Part shown: positions 1 to 6,184 of the stretch, piece after piece
Layout of the letters: every line of letters starts with the position of its first letter
Numbering within the stretch: the first letter of the stretch is position 1
Source: Clostridia bacterium
GTDB taxonomy: Bacteria; Bacillota; Clostridia; Christensenellales; Maliibacteriaceae
Direction: 5' to 3'
Length of the DNA: 6,451 nucleotides
Assembly: GCA_017935825.1 (NCBI GenBank)
Contig: JAGBGW010000200.1
Location: forward strand, 1 to 6,451
Notes under the pieces: generated by a model
The model's database searches: none
What the model was told of the DNA's origin: nothing
What the model saw: the letters and a program-made list of their open reading frames with translations, nothing else
Position numbers and translations under genes: made by a program

Positions 1-1425
1 CAGAACGCGCATGACCACTTCCCGCTGCCGCATCCAGTTTGGATTGGCAGCATCGATGACATGCACCAGCACATCTGCATAGACCGCCTCTTCCAGCGTT
101 GCGTGGAAAGCGCGGACCAGATCATGGGGCAGTTTTTCAATGAAGCCGACGGTGTCTACAAACAGCACATCGGAATTGTCGGGCATTTCCACACGGCGTG
201 AAACGGCATCCAAGGTAGCAAAAAGTTTATCTTCTGCCAGCACGTCACTGCCGCTCAAACGGTTGAGCAAGGTGGATTTGCCTGCGTTGGTGTAGCCCAC
301 CAGTGCGATGACGGGGATCTCATTTTTCTGTCGCTGGCTTCTTCTCACATCGCGCTGTTTGCGGATGGTTTCAAGTTCCCGTTCCAGCTCAGTGATACGA
401 CGGCGAATGTGACGGCGGTTAACTTCTAGCTTCTTTTCACCGGGACCTCTTGTACCGATACCGCCGCCAAGACGGGACAGCATGATGCCCATACCGGTGA
501 GTCTTGGCAAACGATACGCCTGCTGTGCAAGTTCAACCTGCAGTTTACCTTCGCGGCTGGAAGCACGCTGGGCAAAGATATCCAAAATCAGTGTGGTTCT
601 GTCGATGATGCGGATGCCGAGGGAATCTTCCAGATTGCGCAGCTGAATGGCTGTCAGTTCCCCGTTGAAAATGATCATATCCGCACGGTACTCGCGGCAG
701 GCTTCACGAATCTCTTCTAGCTTACCACTGCCAACGTAGAAGGCACCGTCGGGACTTTTGCGCTTTTGCAGCATCTTTGCAGCCGTCACTGCACCCGCGG
801 TATCGGCAAGGCGCTCCAGCTCCTCCAAAGATTCCTCTGCATTGTCGTCCTCGGGCAGGTCAAGACCCACAAGAAGGGCGCGCTCCGCTTCCTCCTGGGT
901 GCTTCCGCGGTTGATGGCGCGAAGCGCTTCATCCGCCTGCATGACTTCCTGCATCCACATGCCCTTTGCAATGCGCTGCGGAATGATGGGGCCAAGAAGC
1001 CGCACGTCGGTATCGTTTTCCAGCACGCCGATGGAGATGGAGGCAGGCTGCCCTTCGCGGACTGCCAATGCACTCATGGCATCCAGTTTCAGGTCGCGCA
1101 AGGTGTTTTCATCCTTGCCGGAGAGATGGGAGCTGCCTTCGGGATGGGTGTGGATGCAGCGCACACCGCACAGTGCATGCTCGCCTCGGCGAAGGCGCAC
1201 CTGCGGCAGCATGATCTCCTCACCCGTGCCCACGAATACGTCCAGAATCTCACCGTCACGGGCGATATAGACCGCAATTTCGCGGCCGCACTCCCCCGTC
1301 AGACGTGCCATTTCCTCCAACAATTCAAAGGTGGCAAACTCGCCGCGGGCGATGTCAAAATCCTTCAAAGCATCCAATCTTTCAAGGAATATATTTTTTA
1401 AGCCTTTCGTATTGCCAAGTGCCAT
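1..1425 (-). CDS. hflX: GTPase HflX with N-terminal JAMM/JAB-like extension (3' end cut by window edge)
   Basis: Translating the minus strand from the ATG at 1425 gives 475 uninterrupted residues, running off the left edge. From about residue 184 it follows the HflX core: the N-terminal domain with the YVGSGK motif (about 231-236), the glycine-rich GGGIGTRGPGE (320-330), a basic helical linker, then the G domain with G1 GYTNAGKST (377-385), the G2 threonine in FATLD (T404) and G3 DTVG (424-427). G4 and G5 lie outside the window. HflX is known as a ribosome-binding GTPase that splits stalled or stressed 70S ribosomes. Residues 1-180 are extra relative to E. coli HflX and hold HTHPEGSSHLSGKD (92-105), an exact H-x-H-x7-S-x2-D JAMM motif, with E49 as candidate upstream glutamate. 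The in-frame TAA of the preceding gene sits one codon upstream, so the start cannot be further out. GGAG lies 12 nt before the ATG. It is the last visible gene of a three-gene unit. HflX identity is near certain; the role of the extension is unknown. Confidence 0.96.
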   Translation of the reverse strand, partial: MALGNTKGLKNIFLERLDALKDFDIARGEFATFELLEEMARLTGECGREIAVYIARDGEILDVFVGTGEEIMLPQVRLRRGEHALCGVRCIHTHPEGSSHLSGKDENTLRDLKLDAMSALAVREGQPASISIGVLENDTDVRLLGPIIPQRIAKGMWMQEVMQADEALRAINRGSTQEEAERALLVGLDLPEDDNAEESLEELERLADTAGAVTAAKMLQKRKSPDGAFYVGSGKLEEIREACREYRADMIIFNGELTAIQLRNLEDSLGIRIIDRTTLILDIFAQRASSREGKLQVELAQQAYRLPRLTGMGIMLSRLGGGIGTRGPGEKKLEVNRRHIRRRITELERELETIRKQRDVRRSQRQKNEIPVIALVGYTNAGKSTLLNRLSGSDVLAEDKLFATLDAVSRRVEMPDNSDVLFVDTVGFIEKLPHDLVRAFHATLEEAVYADVLVHVIDAANPNWMRQREVVMRVL

Positions 1426-1428
1426 ACT

Positions 1429-1917
1429 TTACTCACGCTCCAGATACGGCAGGATGACCTGCCAGTTTACTTTCTTTTTCTCAAAGGATAAGGTGTAGGC
1501 GGGGCTTGTGGAAGCAAGCGCGCCGCAGAATGTAACGCCGCTCGGCAGCGTTACGTATTTTTGAAACAGTGGTTCAGCCGTCTTTCCGTTGGCACAGACG
1601 TGAGTGATGCGTGTCTTTGAAAACAGCCACGCAAAATCGTTGGGTACTTCGTTTCGGATGGCGGAGTCAAGACTCCCCTGTCGGTCGCAAAACTGCACCA
1701 CGTCCCAAAGTGCGATGTGCATATCGCGCAGCATGGCTTTCCGCTCTTCGTAGGGAAGATCAAATTCCTTCCCTGCAAAGTCCGCCATGATGCGCCAGAA
1801 GGCATTTCTGGGATGCCCATAGTATTGCTGTTTTTTCAAAGATTCCACACTGGGCATGGAACCCACGATCAGCACACGGGCATTTTCGTCCCAGATGGGA
1901 TCAAACCCCTGCAGCAT
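1429..1917 (-). CDS. DNA glycosylase, UDG superfamily family 6-like (hypoxanthine/deoxyinosine-DNA glycosylase)
   Basis: Protein of 162 residues beginning MLQGFDPIWDEN. It has a short beta strand followed by GSMPS (19-23), then YYGHPRNAFW (32-41), LWDVV (70-74) and a late STSPAYT segment (136-142). This order fits the UDG superfamily, and the GS-PS / YY--PRN-FW pair is what I associate with family 6, the hypoxanthine-DNA glycosylases that remove deaminated adenine from DNA. N38 in PRNAFW is the likely catalytic asparagine. The late motif reads LASTSPAY where I recall LPSTSPAN as typical, so two usually conserved positions differ. The start at 1917 is preferred over an upstream in-frame ATG at 2007 because GGGAG lies 7 nt before it and the extra 30 residues resemble no part of the family. 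It overlaps the PAP2 gene by 17 nt and ends 3 nt before hflX, which suggests translational coupling. Family assignment is good; substrate preference is inferred. Confidence 0.88.
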   Translation of the reverse strand: MLQGFDPIWDENARVLIVGSMPSVESLKKQQYYGHPRNAFWRIMADFAGKEFDLPYEERKAMLRDMHIALWDVVQFCDRQGSLDSAIRNEVPNDFAWLFSKTRITHVCANGKTAEPLFQKYVTLPSGVTFCGALASTSPAYTLSFEKKKVNWQVILPYLERE

Positions 1918-2767
1918 GGTGCTTCTCCCAAAGCTTTGCCGCCCATTGAAACAGCGCAGGTGCGCCGCAGCAGACGAACATGCCGATGCAGAAATAGCGG
2001 AATGCATCCGCTGCCAAGGAATCGCCGATGATGGGTTTCAGACCCGACTTGATTGCCAATGTAATGCCAAGACCAACTGCCATTTTGAGGATTTGTACAG
2101 GCAGTTTTGCTTTGACGTCATATTGAATATATGTACGTTCCACACCGTAGCCCACCGCCACAGCCGCCAGCATGCCGCACATCTTGTACACACCCTCCAC
2201 AGGGAAGAGGAGCATAAACACTGCCGTGGGAAGGAGCATCCAAAGCATGGTCCAGGGACCTTTCTTCATGAGGAATCGGCACAGCGCATCAAGTGCAAAG
2301 ACGCAAGTGAAGCCAAGTACCAGACCCATTGCCACATCCTGCCATGTATGTACGCGGCAGTAGATGCGGGAGATGCCGATCAAAAGTGCAAGGACGACCA
2401 AAGCGATGCGGACCGCAGTTTTCTTCCAGCGTTTGCAAAGCATGCCCATGACCACTGCACCCGACTGGGAGTGACCGCTGGGAAAAGAGTAGCCCGTTGC
2501 GGTGGATTTACGAAGCGGGTCCATATAGCCCGGGAAATTCCGCTCCCAGGGACGGGGAATTTTAAAGATATTTTTCAGCACGCCGTTGATGGTACCCGAG
2601 GCGATCATGACGAAACCTGCGCGATAACCAAAGTTTTGATCGATGCACCAAAGGTACAGCGCGCAGACCAAAATGGCAAAGACGTCCTCTCCCAAAATGG
2701 TAATTGCCTGCGCCAGAATATCCAATACAGGATTTGCAAACTGCTGCATCCAGATAATTGCTTCCAT
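1901..2767 (-). CDS. PAP2-superfamily integral membrane phosphatase
   Basis: Protein of 288 residues from the ATG at 2767. It carries all three PAP2 phosphatase motifs: K-x6-RP (K65, R72-P73 in KNIFKIPRP), PSGH (96-99) and SR-x5-H-x3-D (S133-R134, H140, D144). In the family the histidines form the phospho-histidine and proton-relay pair. Several hydrophobic stretches (about 28-42, 51-64, 118-133, 146-160, 174-188, 197-208, 227-240, 257-275) mark a multi-spanning membrane protein, and it extends about 140 residues past the last motif, so it is longer than minimal PAP2 enzymes. Likely substrates are lipid phosphates or polyprenyl pyrophosphates; the sequence does not decide which. The start is ambiguous: AGGAG at 2781-2785 is 13 nt from this ATG but 4 nt from an in-frame TTG at 2774-2776, which would add three residues. 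It is the first gene of the leftward unit. Confidence 0.93.
   Translation of the reverse strand: MEAIIWMQQFANPVLDILAQAITILGEDVFAILVCALYLWCIDQNFGYRAGFVMIASGTINGVLKNIFKIPRPWERNFPGYMDPLRKSTATGYSFPSGHSQSGAVVMGMLCKRWKKTAVRIALVVLALLIGISRIYCRVHTWQDVAMGLVLGFTCVFALDALCRFLMKKGPWTMLWMLLPTAVFMLLFPVEGVYKMCGMLAAVAVGYGVERTYIQYDVKAKLPVQILKMAVGLGITLAIKSGLKPIIGDSLAADAFRYFCIGMFVCCGAPALFQWAAKLWEKHHAAGV
1925..1929 (-). promoter_or_regulatory. Ribosome binding site that fixes the glycosylase start
   Basis: GGGAG on the minus strand, 7 nt before the ATG at 1917, lies inside the 3' end of the PAP2 gene. It supports the 162-residue form of the DNA glycosylase over a longer one starting at 2007. Confidence 0.6.
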
Positions 2768-2780
2768 ATTTGACAAAAAA

Positions 2781-2785
2781 CTCCT
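2781..2785 (-). promoter_or_regulatory. Ribosome binding site of the PAP2 gene, leaving two possible starts
   Basis: AGGAG on the minus strand is followed by TTTT, then TTG (2776-2774), then two codons, then ATG (2767-2765). The spacing is short (4 nt) for the TTG and long (13 nt) for the ATG, so either could be used. Confidence 0.55.
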
Positions 2786-2814
2786 TTTTTCAAAGAATGC
2801 TTTCGATATAATTC

Positions 2815-2843
2815 TACACGATTGCTTGTATTTATGCTATACT
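2815..2843 (+). promoter_or_regulatory. Putative sigma-A promoter of the first kinase (extended -10)
   Basis: TATACT at 2838-2843 is a five-of-six match to the -10 box and is preceded by TGC, giving an extended -10. The best -35 at 17-bp spacing is TACACG (2815-2820), only three of six, which an extended -10 can compensate. The first kinase starts 46 nt beyond the -10 box. The same gap (2768-2889) must also hold the promoter of the leftward unit. A minus-strand TAGAAT at 2816-2811 could be its -10, but no good -35 accompanies it. Confidence 0.5.
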
Positions 2844-2889
2844 GTATTTGATTATCGATTATTTCTCAGACCCCACGGAGGTTTATCTT

Positions 2890-4377
2890 ATGGCATTGAT
2901 CGGCATTGACGTTGGCGGCACGGGTGTAAAGGCTGTTGCTTTCTCCACCACCGGCGAAATTCTTGCATCCACTTATCAGGAATATGACATGTATTCCGAT
3001 GCTCCCGGCCACTTTGAGGCTGTTCCGTCCAAGATTTATCAGTCCACCAGAAAGGTCCTGCGCGCAACGGCAGCTGCATGCCCCGAGCGTGTGGACGGCA
3101 TCGGTGTTTCTTCTTTTGCAGAGTCTTTCGTCTGCTTCGACAAGGACGGCAACATCCTTTGCAATAGCCTGATGTATCTTGACACCCGCGGCACCGACCT
3201 GCCTGCAAAGCTGTTTGAGAAGTTTCCTCTGGAAGAAGTTAAGGCATATTCCGGCGCATCGCCCCGTCACATCCACTCCATCTTCCGCATGATGCTGATG
3301 AATGAGATCTGGCCCGGCGTGCTTGAAAAGACCGCCAAGATCCACTTCATGGCAGACTTCATCGTCTCCTGCCTTGGCGGTGAACACTACACCGATTATT
3401 CCCTTGCCACTTCCTCTCTTGCATTTGATATTAATAAGAAGCAATGGCGCCGCGATATCTTCGAATGGGTCGGTCTCAACCCCGACGCACTGCCCAAGCC
3501 CCTGCCCACCGGCGCAAAGATCGGTGAACTTTCCGCAGCGGCAGCACTGGACCTTGGTCTTCCTGCAGGCATTCCCCTTGTATCCGGCGGTCATGACCAC
3601 ATTGCAAGCTCCGTAGGCGCAGGCGTATACAAAGCAGGTCAGATGATGAATGCAATCGGCACCGTTGACGGCTTCACCATCCTTACCGACAGCGCAGAAG
3701 TTGGCCGTGCAGCAAATGGTTACGACTTCATCTACAAGCCCCACTATTTCCAGGAAAACTATGCAGTTATGACCTCCAACCTGACTGGCGGCGTACTGCT
3801 TAAGTGGTTCCGCGATCATATCGGCAAGTTCGAGAAGGAATTCTGGGCAAACGAAGGCAAGGACTTCTATGCTGAGTTTGAAAAGCAGATGGCAAAAGAG
3901 CCCACCGATCTGATCGTTCTGCCCCGTTTCGGCGGTGCAAAGGAAGCTCCCTTCGGAAAGAAGGCCGGCATTTTGAACATGACCCTTTCCACCACCAATG
4001 AGGAAATCTACCGTGCATTTATGGAAGGCGAATCCTTCGAGATGTTCGGCTACTTCAATAACTTCCTCAAGTCCGGCGGCCGCGTTGATAGCCTTACCGC
4101 AGTAGGCGGCGGCGCACGCTGCGACACCTACATGCAGATCCGCTCCGACATCTTCAACGTACCGGTCCGCACCGTTACCTGCGATCAGCCCGGCGCACTG
4201 GGCGATGCAATGATGGCAGGTATCGCCGCAGGCGTATTTGCAAACGCTGACGAAGCGATCTCCTCCATCGTTGGTATCCGCCGCGTGTTTGAACCCGATG
4301 CAAAGCGCCACGAGTATTATATGGAACAGTACGATAAGTATTGCCGTATCTACGAGTTCCTTGCAACCGTAAAGTAA
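2890..4377 (+). CDS. FGGY-family carbohydrate kinase, paralogue 1 (495 aa, substrate unknown)
   Basis: ATP-dependent sugar or sugar-alcohol kinase of the ASKHA fold, cytoplasmic. Residues 1-20 hold the phosphate-binding strand-turn (IGIDVGGTG, D7). MYLDTRG (95-101) corresponds to the D-x-R sugar-binding region of the FGGY family. GGHDH (233-237) contains the presumed catalytic base D236. NAIGTVD (254-260) and AVGGGARCDTYMQIRSD (404-420) form the second phosphate and adenosine motifs. Its length is normal for the family. The start is set by GGAGG at 2877-2881, 8 nt before ATG 2890; an in-frame TTG at 2848 lies at the promoter and is unlikely. It has its own promoter and is followed by an intrinsic terminator, so it seems monocistronic. 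The adjacent downstream gene is a close paralogue (57 of the first 100 residues identical by hand, ungapped). Xylulokinase-like enzymes are the nearest known comparison, but no pathway partner is visible. Family certain, substrate not assignable. Confidence 0.95.
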   Translation: MALIGIDVGGTGVKAVAFSTTGEILASTYQEYDMYSDAPGHFEAVPSKIYQSTRKVLRATAAACPERVDGIGVSSFAESFVCFDKDGNILCNSLMYLDTRGTDLPAKLFEKFPLEEVKAYSGASPRHIHSIFRMMLMNEIWPGVLEKTAKIHFMADFIVSCLGGEHYTDYSLATSSLAFDINKKQWRRDIFEWVGLNPDALPKPLPTGAKIGELSAAAALDLGLPAGIPLVSGGHDHIASSVGAGVYKAGQMMNAIGTVDGFTILTDSAEVGRAANGYDFIYKPHYFQENYAVMTSNLTGGVLLKWFRDHIGKFEKEFWANEGKDFYAEFEKQMAKEPTDLIVLPRFGGAKEAPFGKKAGILNMTLSTTNEEIYRAFMEGESFEMFGYFNNFLKSGGRVDSLTAVGGGARCDTYMQIRSDIFNVPVRTVTCDQPGALGDAMMAGIAAGVFANADEAISSIVGIRRVFEPDAKRHEYYMEQYDKYCRIYEFLATVK

Positions 4378-4389
4378 AAAATGGTTTTG

Positions 4390-4426
4390 AAAAGACCGAG
4401 TCGAAAGGCTTGGTCTTTTTCTTTTT
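4390..4426 (+). terminator. Intrinsic terminator after kinase 1
   Basis: AAAAGACCGAG (4390-4400) pairs with CTTGGTCTTTT (4409-4419) as an 11-bp stem with one G-T wobble, an 8-nt loop, and a T-rich tail (TTTTTCTTTTT, 4416-4426). It begins 12 nt after the stop codon and should separate the two kinase transcripts. Confidence 0.88.
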
Positions 4427-4468
4427 CCACACGGTATGTGGATACACCATGCACGCTATTCTGTTTTC

Positions 4469-4481
4469 GACGTATAACGTC
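4469..4481 (+). repeat. Short inverted repeat upstream of kinase 2 promoter
   Basis: GACGT-ATA-ACGTC is a perfect 5-bp dyad with a 3-nt centre, 26 nt upstream of the -35 box of the second kinase. Its position would suit a regulator binding site, but arms this short can arise by chance and no second copy was seen near kinase 1. Confidence 0.3.
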
Positions 4482-4507
4482 ATTTCCCGCATGCATAAAT
4501 ACAATGC

Positions 4508-4536
4508 TTTACGAAAATATGTTCTCATGCTAAAAT
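4508..4536 (+). promoter_or_regulatory. Putative sigma-A promoter of the second kinase
   Basis: TTTACG (4508-4513, four of six) and TAAAAT (4531-4536, five of six) are separated by 17 bp, with TGC just before the -10 (extended -10). The second kinase starts 50 nt beyond the -10 box. Both kinase promoters share the ATGCTA-A-T arrangement around the -10. Confidence 0.7.
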
Positions 4537-4586
4537 GAATACAATACATTTCGGTTTGAACATTTTATATATGGAGGTATTGTTTT

Positions 4587-6053
4587 ATGGCATTGATCGG
4601 TCTTGATGTGGGCGGTTCGGGTGCAAAGGCGGTTGCGTTCAGCGACGAGGGTAAAATTCTTTGTACGTCTTATCAGGAATACGATATGATCAACCCTGCC
4701 CCCGGGCAGTATGAATACGACCCCAACGCGATTTGGGCGGCGGCACGTGGTGTGCTGGCAGAAGCTGCGCAGAAATGCGGCGACATCGTCCGCGGCATCG
4801 GCGTTTCCTCCTTCGGCGAAAGCTACGCCATTTTGGACGAAAACGACCAGGTGCTCTGCAACACCATGATGTACCTTGACACCCGCGGTCAGGAGTTTTT
4901 GGACGAGCTGAACGCCAAGTACGACATTTACGATTTCCGCGCCAAGATGGGCAGCCGTCCCCGTATCAACCATTCCACGGTGAAGCTGCACGTGGTAAGC
5001 GCAGAGCGTCCCGATGTGATCAAGAAGGCAAAGAAGATCCTGTTCATGATGGACTTTGTGCTGTATCGTCTGGGCGGCGAACATGCAACGGACTATTCAC
5101 TGGCAGAGACCACGGGCGGTCTTGACCTGACCACCTACCAGTGGAACCGCGAGCTGTTCGACTGGGCAGGCATTGATGTCTCTCTCTTGCCCAAACTTGT
5201 GGCGCCCGGCACCTGTGTGGGTACACTTTCTGAAAAAGCAGCGGCCGACCTTGGCATCGCACCCGGTGCAAAGCTGGTCTGCGGCGGTCTTGACCATATC
5301 CCTGCATCCATCGGCTGCGGTGTCACAAAGAAAGGTCAGCTTGCAAACTCCATCGGTACGGTGGACTGCTTCAACCTGATCACCGACACCATCGATCCCC
5401 ACATCTACGACGGTGATTTCCTGTTCCTGCCCCACTACACCAAGGATCATTTCGGCGGCCTGATCGCCAACATGGCAGGCGGTGTGCTGCTCAAATGGTT
5501 CCGCAATCATATCGGAAAATATGAGAAGGAAATGTGGAAGAACGAGGGCAAGAACTTCTACGTGGAATACGAAAAGCGGATGGCAAAGGAACCTACCGAC
5601 CTGATCGTGCTGCCCCGCTTTGCAGGCTATTCCAAGAAGTTCAGTGACCGCGCGGGCATCCTCAACATGACCCTTTCCACCACCAATGAAGAGCTGTACC
5701 GTGCATTCATGGAAGGTGCATCGTACGAAATGTTCCACATGATGCAGGCTTACGGTCAGGGCATTGATTCTGTCACTGCCGTGGGCGGCGGCGCAAACTG
5801 CGACACCTACATGCAGATTCGTGCAGACGTATTCAACCTGCCCGTATATACCGTCACCTGCGATCAGACAGGCGCACTTGGCAACGCCATGGCAGCAGGT
5901 ATCGCGGCAGGTATTTTCCGCGACGTAGACGAAGCCGTTGCAGCATGTGTGGAAACCCGAAAGGTATTTTATCCCGACCAAAAGCGCAACGAGTACTACA
6001 TGGAAATGTACGATAAGTACCTTCGCATTTACAAAGCGCTGGAAGAGTTTTGA
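4587..6053 (+). CDS. FGGY-family carbohydrate kinase, paralogue 2 (488 aa, substrate unknown)
   Basis: Same fold and motif order as its upstream neighbour: IGLDVGGSG at the N-terminus, MYLDTRG (95-101), GGLDH (233-237) with presumed catalytic D236, NSIGTVD (254-260), and AVGGGANCDTYMQIRAD (398-414). GGAGG at 4573-4577 lies 9 nt before the ATG. The two paralogues align without gaps through the catalytic Asp, and 35 of 43 residues are identical in the block KWFR...LPRF (303-345 here). They differ next to the catalytic base (L235 here, H235 in paralogue 1) and in SSFGES versus SSFAES (G77/A77), so they may prefer different sugars. It is shorter mainly in two places between the catalytic Asp and the adenosine motif. 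It has its own promoter and terminator, hence a separate transcription unit. This is a sugar kinase of intact appearance; the exact substrate cannot be named from this sequence. Confidence 0.95.
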   Translation: MALIGLDVGGSGAKAVAFSDEGKILCTSYQEYDMINPAPGQYEYDPNAIWAAARGVLAEAAQKCGDIVRGIGVSSFGESYAILDENDQVLCNTMMYLDTRGQEFLDELNAKYDIYDFRAKMGSRPRINHSTVKLHVVSAERPDVIKKAKKILFMMDFVLYRLGGEHATDYSLAETTGGLDLTTYQWNRELFDWAGIDVSLLPKLVAPGTCVGTLSEKAAADLGIAPGAKLVCGGLDHIPASIGCGVTKKGQLANSIGTVDCFNLITDTIDPHIYDGDFLFLPHYTKDHFGGLIANMAGGVLLKWFRNHIGKYEKEMWKNEGKNFYVEYEKRMAKEPTDLIVLPRFAGYSKKFSDRAGILNMTLSTTNEELYRAFMEGASYEMFHMMQAYGQGIDSVTAVGGGANCDTYMQIRADVFNLPVYTVTCDQTGALGNAMAAGIAAGIFRDVDEAVAACVETRKVFYPDQKRNEYYMEMYDKYLRIYKALEEF

Positions 6054-6063
6054 TAAGGTTCTC

Positions 6064-6089
6064 AAAGGAGGTCTTTCAGACCTCCTTTT
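6064..6089 (+). terminator. Intrinsic terminator after kinase 2
   Basis: AAAGGAGGTCT (6064-6074) and AGACCTCCTTT (6078-6088) form a perfect 11-bp stem with a TTC loop, starting 11 nt after the kinase stop codon. The T tract is short (four T, then G). The 5' arm contains AGGAGGT, a perfect anti-16S sequence, which would be buried in the stem. Confidence 0.8.
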
Positions 6090-6092
6090 GTA

Positions 6093-6122
6093 TTGACATC
6101 TGTTCTGTATTCTAATTATAAT
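6093..6122 (+). promoter_or_regulatory. Consensus sigma-A promoter of the ArsR-family gene
   Basis: TTGACA (6093-6098) and TATAAT (6117-6122) both match the consensus perfectly with an 18-bp spacer. The promoter starts 4 nt after the terminator hairpin. A leader of about 55 nt separates it from the ATG at 6185. It holds GTATAC (6127-6132) and the 8-bp palindrome TTACGTAA (6142-6149), either of which could be part of an autoregulatory operator. ArsR-family repressors usually bind their own promoter, and a promoter this strong would fit a repressed gene. Confidence 0.88.
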
Positions 6123-6184
6123 ATTCGTATACAATACACATTTACGTAACAATCCAACGCAATGTAATTCTCGAGGTGGAGTAT

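Noticed and set aside
758..1401. 170- and 211-residue plus-strand frames opposite hflX
   Set aside because: They are antisense to a continuous HflX/JAMM-like frame with clear motifs and have no promoter or ribosome binding site.
1918..2007. 30-residue N-terminal extension of the DNA glycosylase
   Set aside because: The extra residues are low-complexity, lie within the PAP2 frame, and the internal ATG has a well-spaced GGGAG.
1856..2773. 305-residue open frame on the plus strand opposite the PAP2 gene
   Set aside because: The minus strand encodes all three PAP2 motifs and hydrophobic helices; the plus frame is His/Cys/Lys-rich with no recognisable domain.
2850..2864. GATTAT-C-GATTAT direct repeat in the kinase 1 leader as an operator
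   Set aside because: A 6-bp repeat in AT-rich DNA is expected by chance, and nothing similar occurs upstream of kinase 2.
2848..2889. N-terminal extension of kinase 1 from an in-frame TTG
   Set aside because: It begins 5 nt after the -10 box, has no ribosome binding site, and the family motif starts right after the ATG at 2890, which matches the start of paralogue 2 exactly.
2866..4311. 481-residue open frame on the minus strand opposite kinase 1
   Set aside because: It is a codon-bias shadow of the kinase: cysteine/glycine-rich, no family resemblance, no ribosome binding site, while the plus strand has a full set of FGGY motifs.
4341..4538. 65-residue plus-strand frame across the kinase 1 end and the intergenic region
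   Set aside because: It runs through the terminator hairpin and into the next promoter, and has no ribosome binding site.
2890..6053. The two kinases as a single operon
   Set aside because: A strong hairpin with T tail and a good extended -10 promoter lie between them, so separate transcription is better supported.
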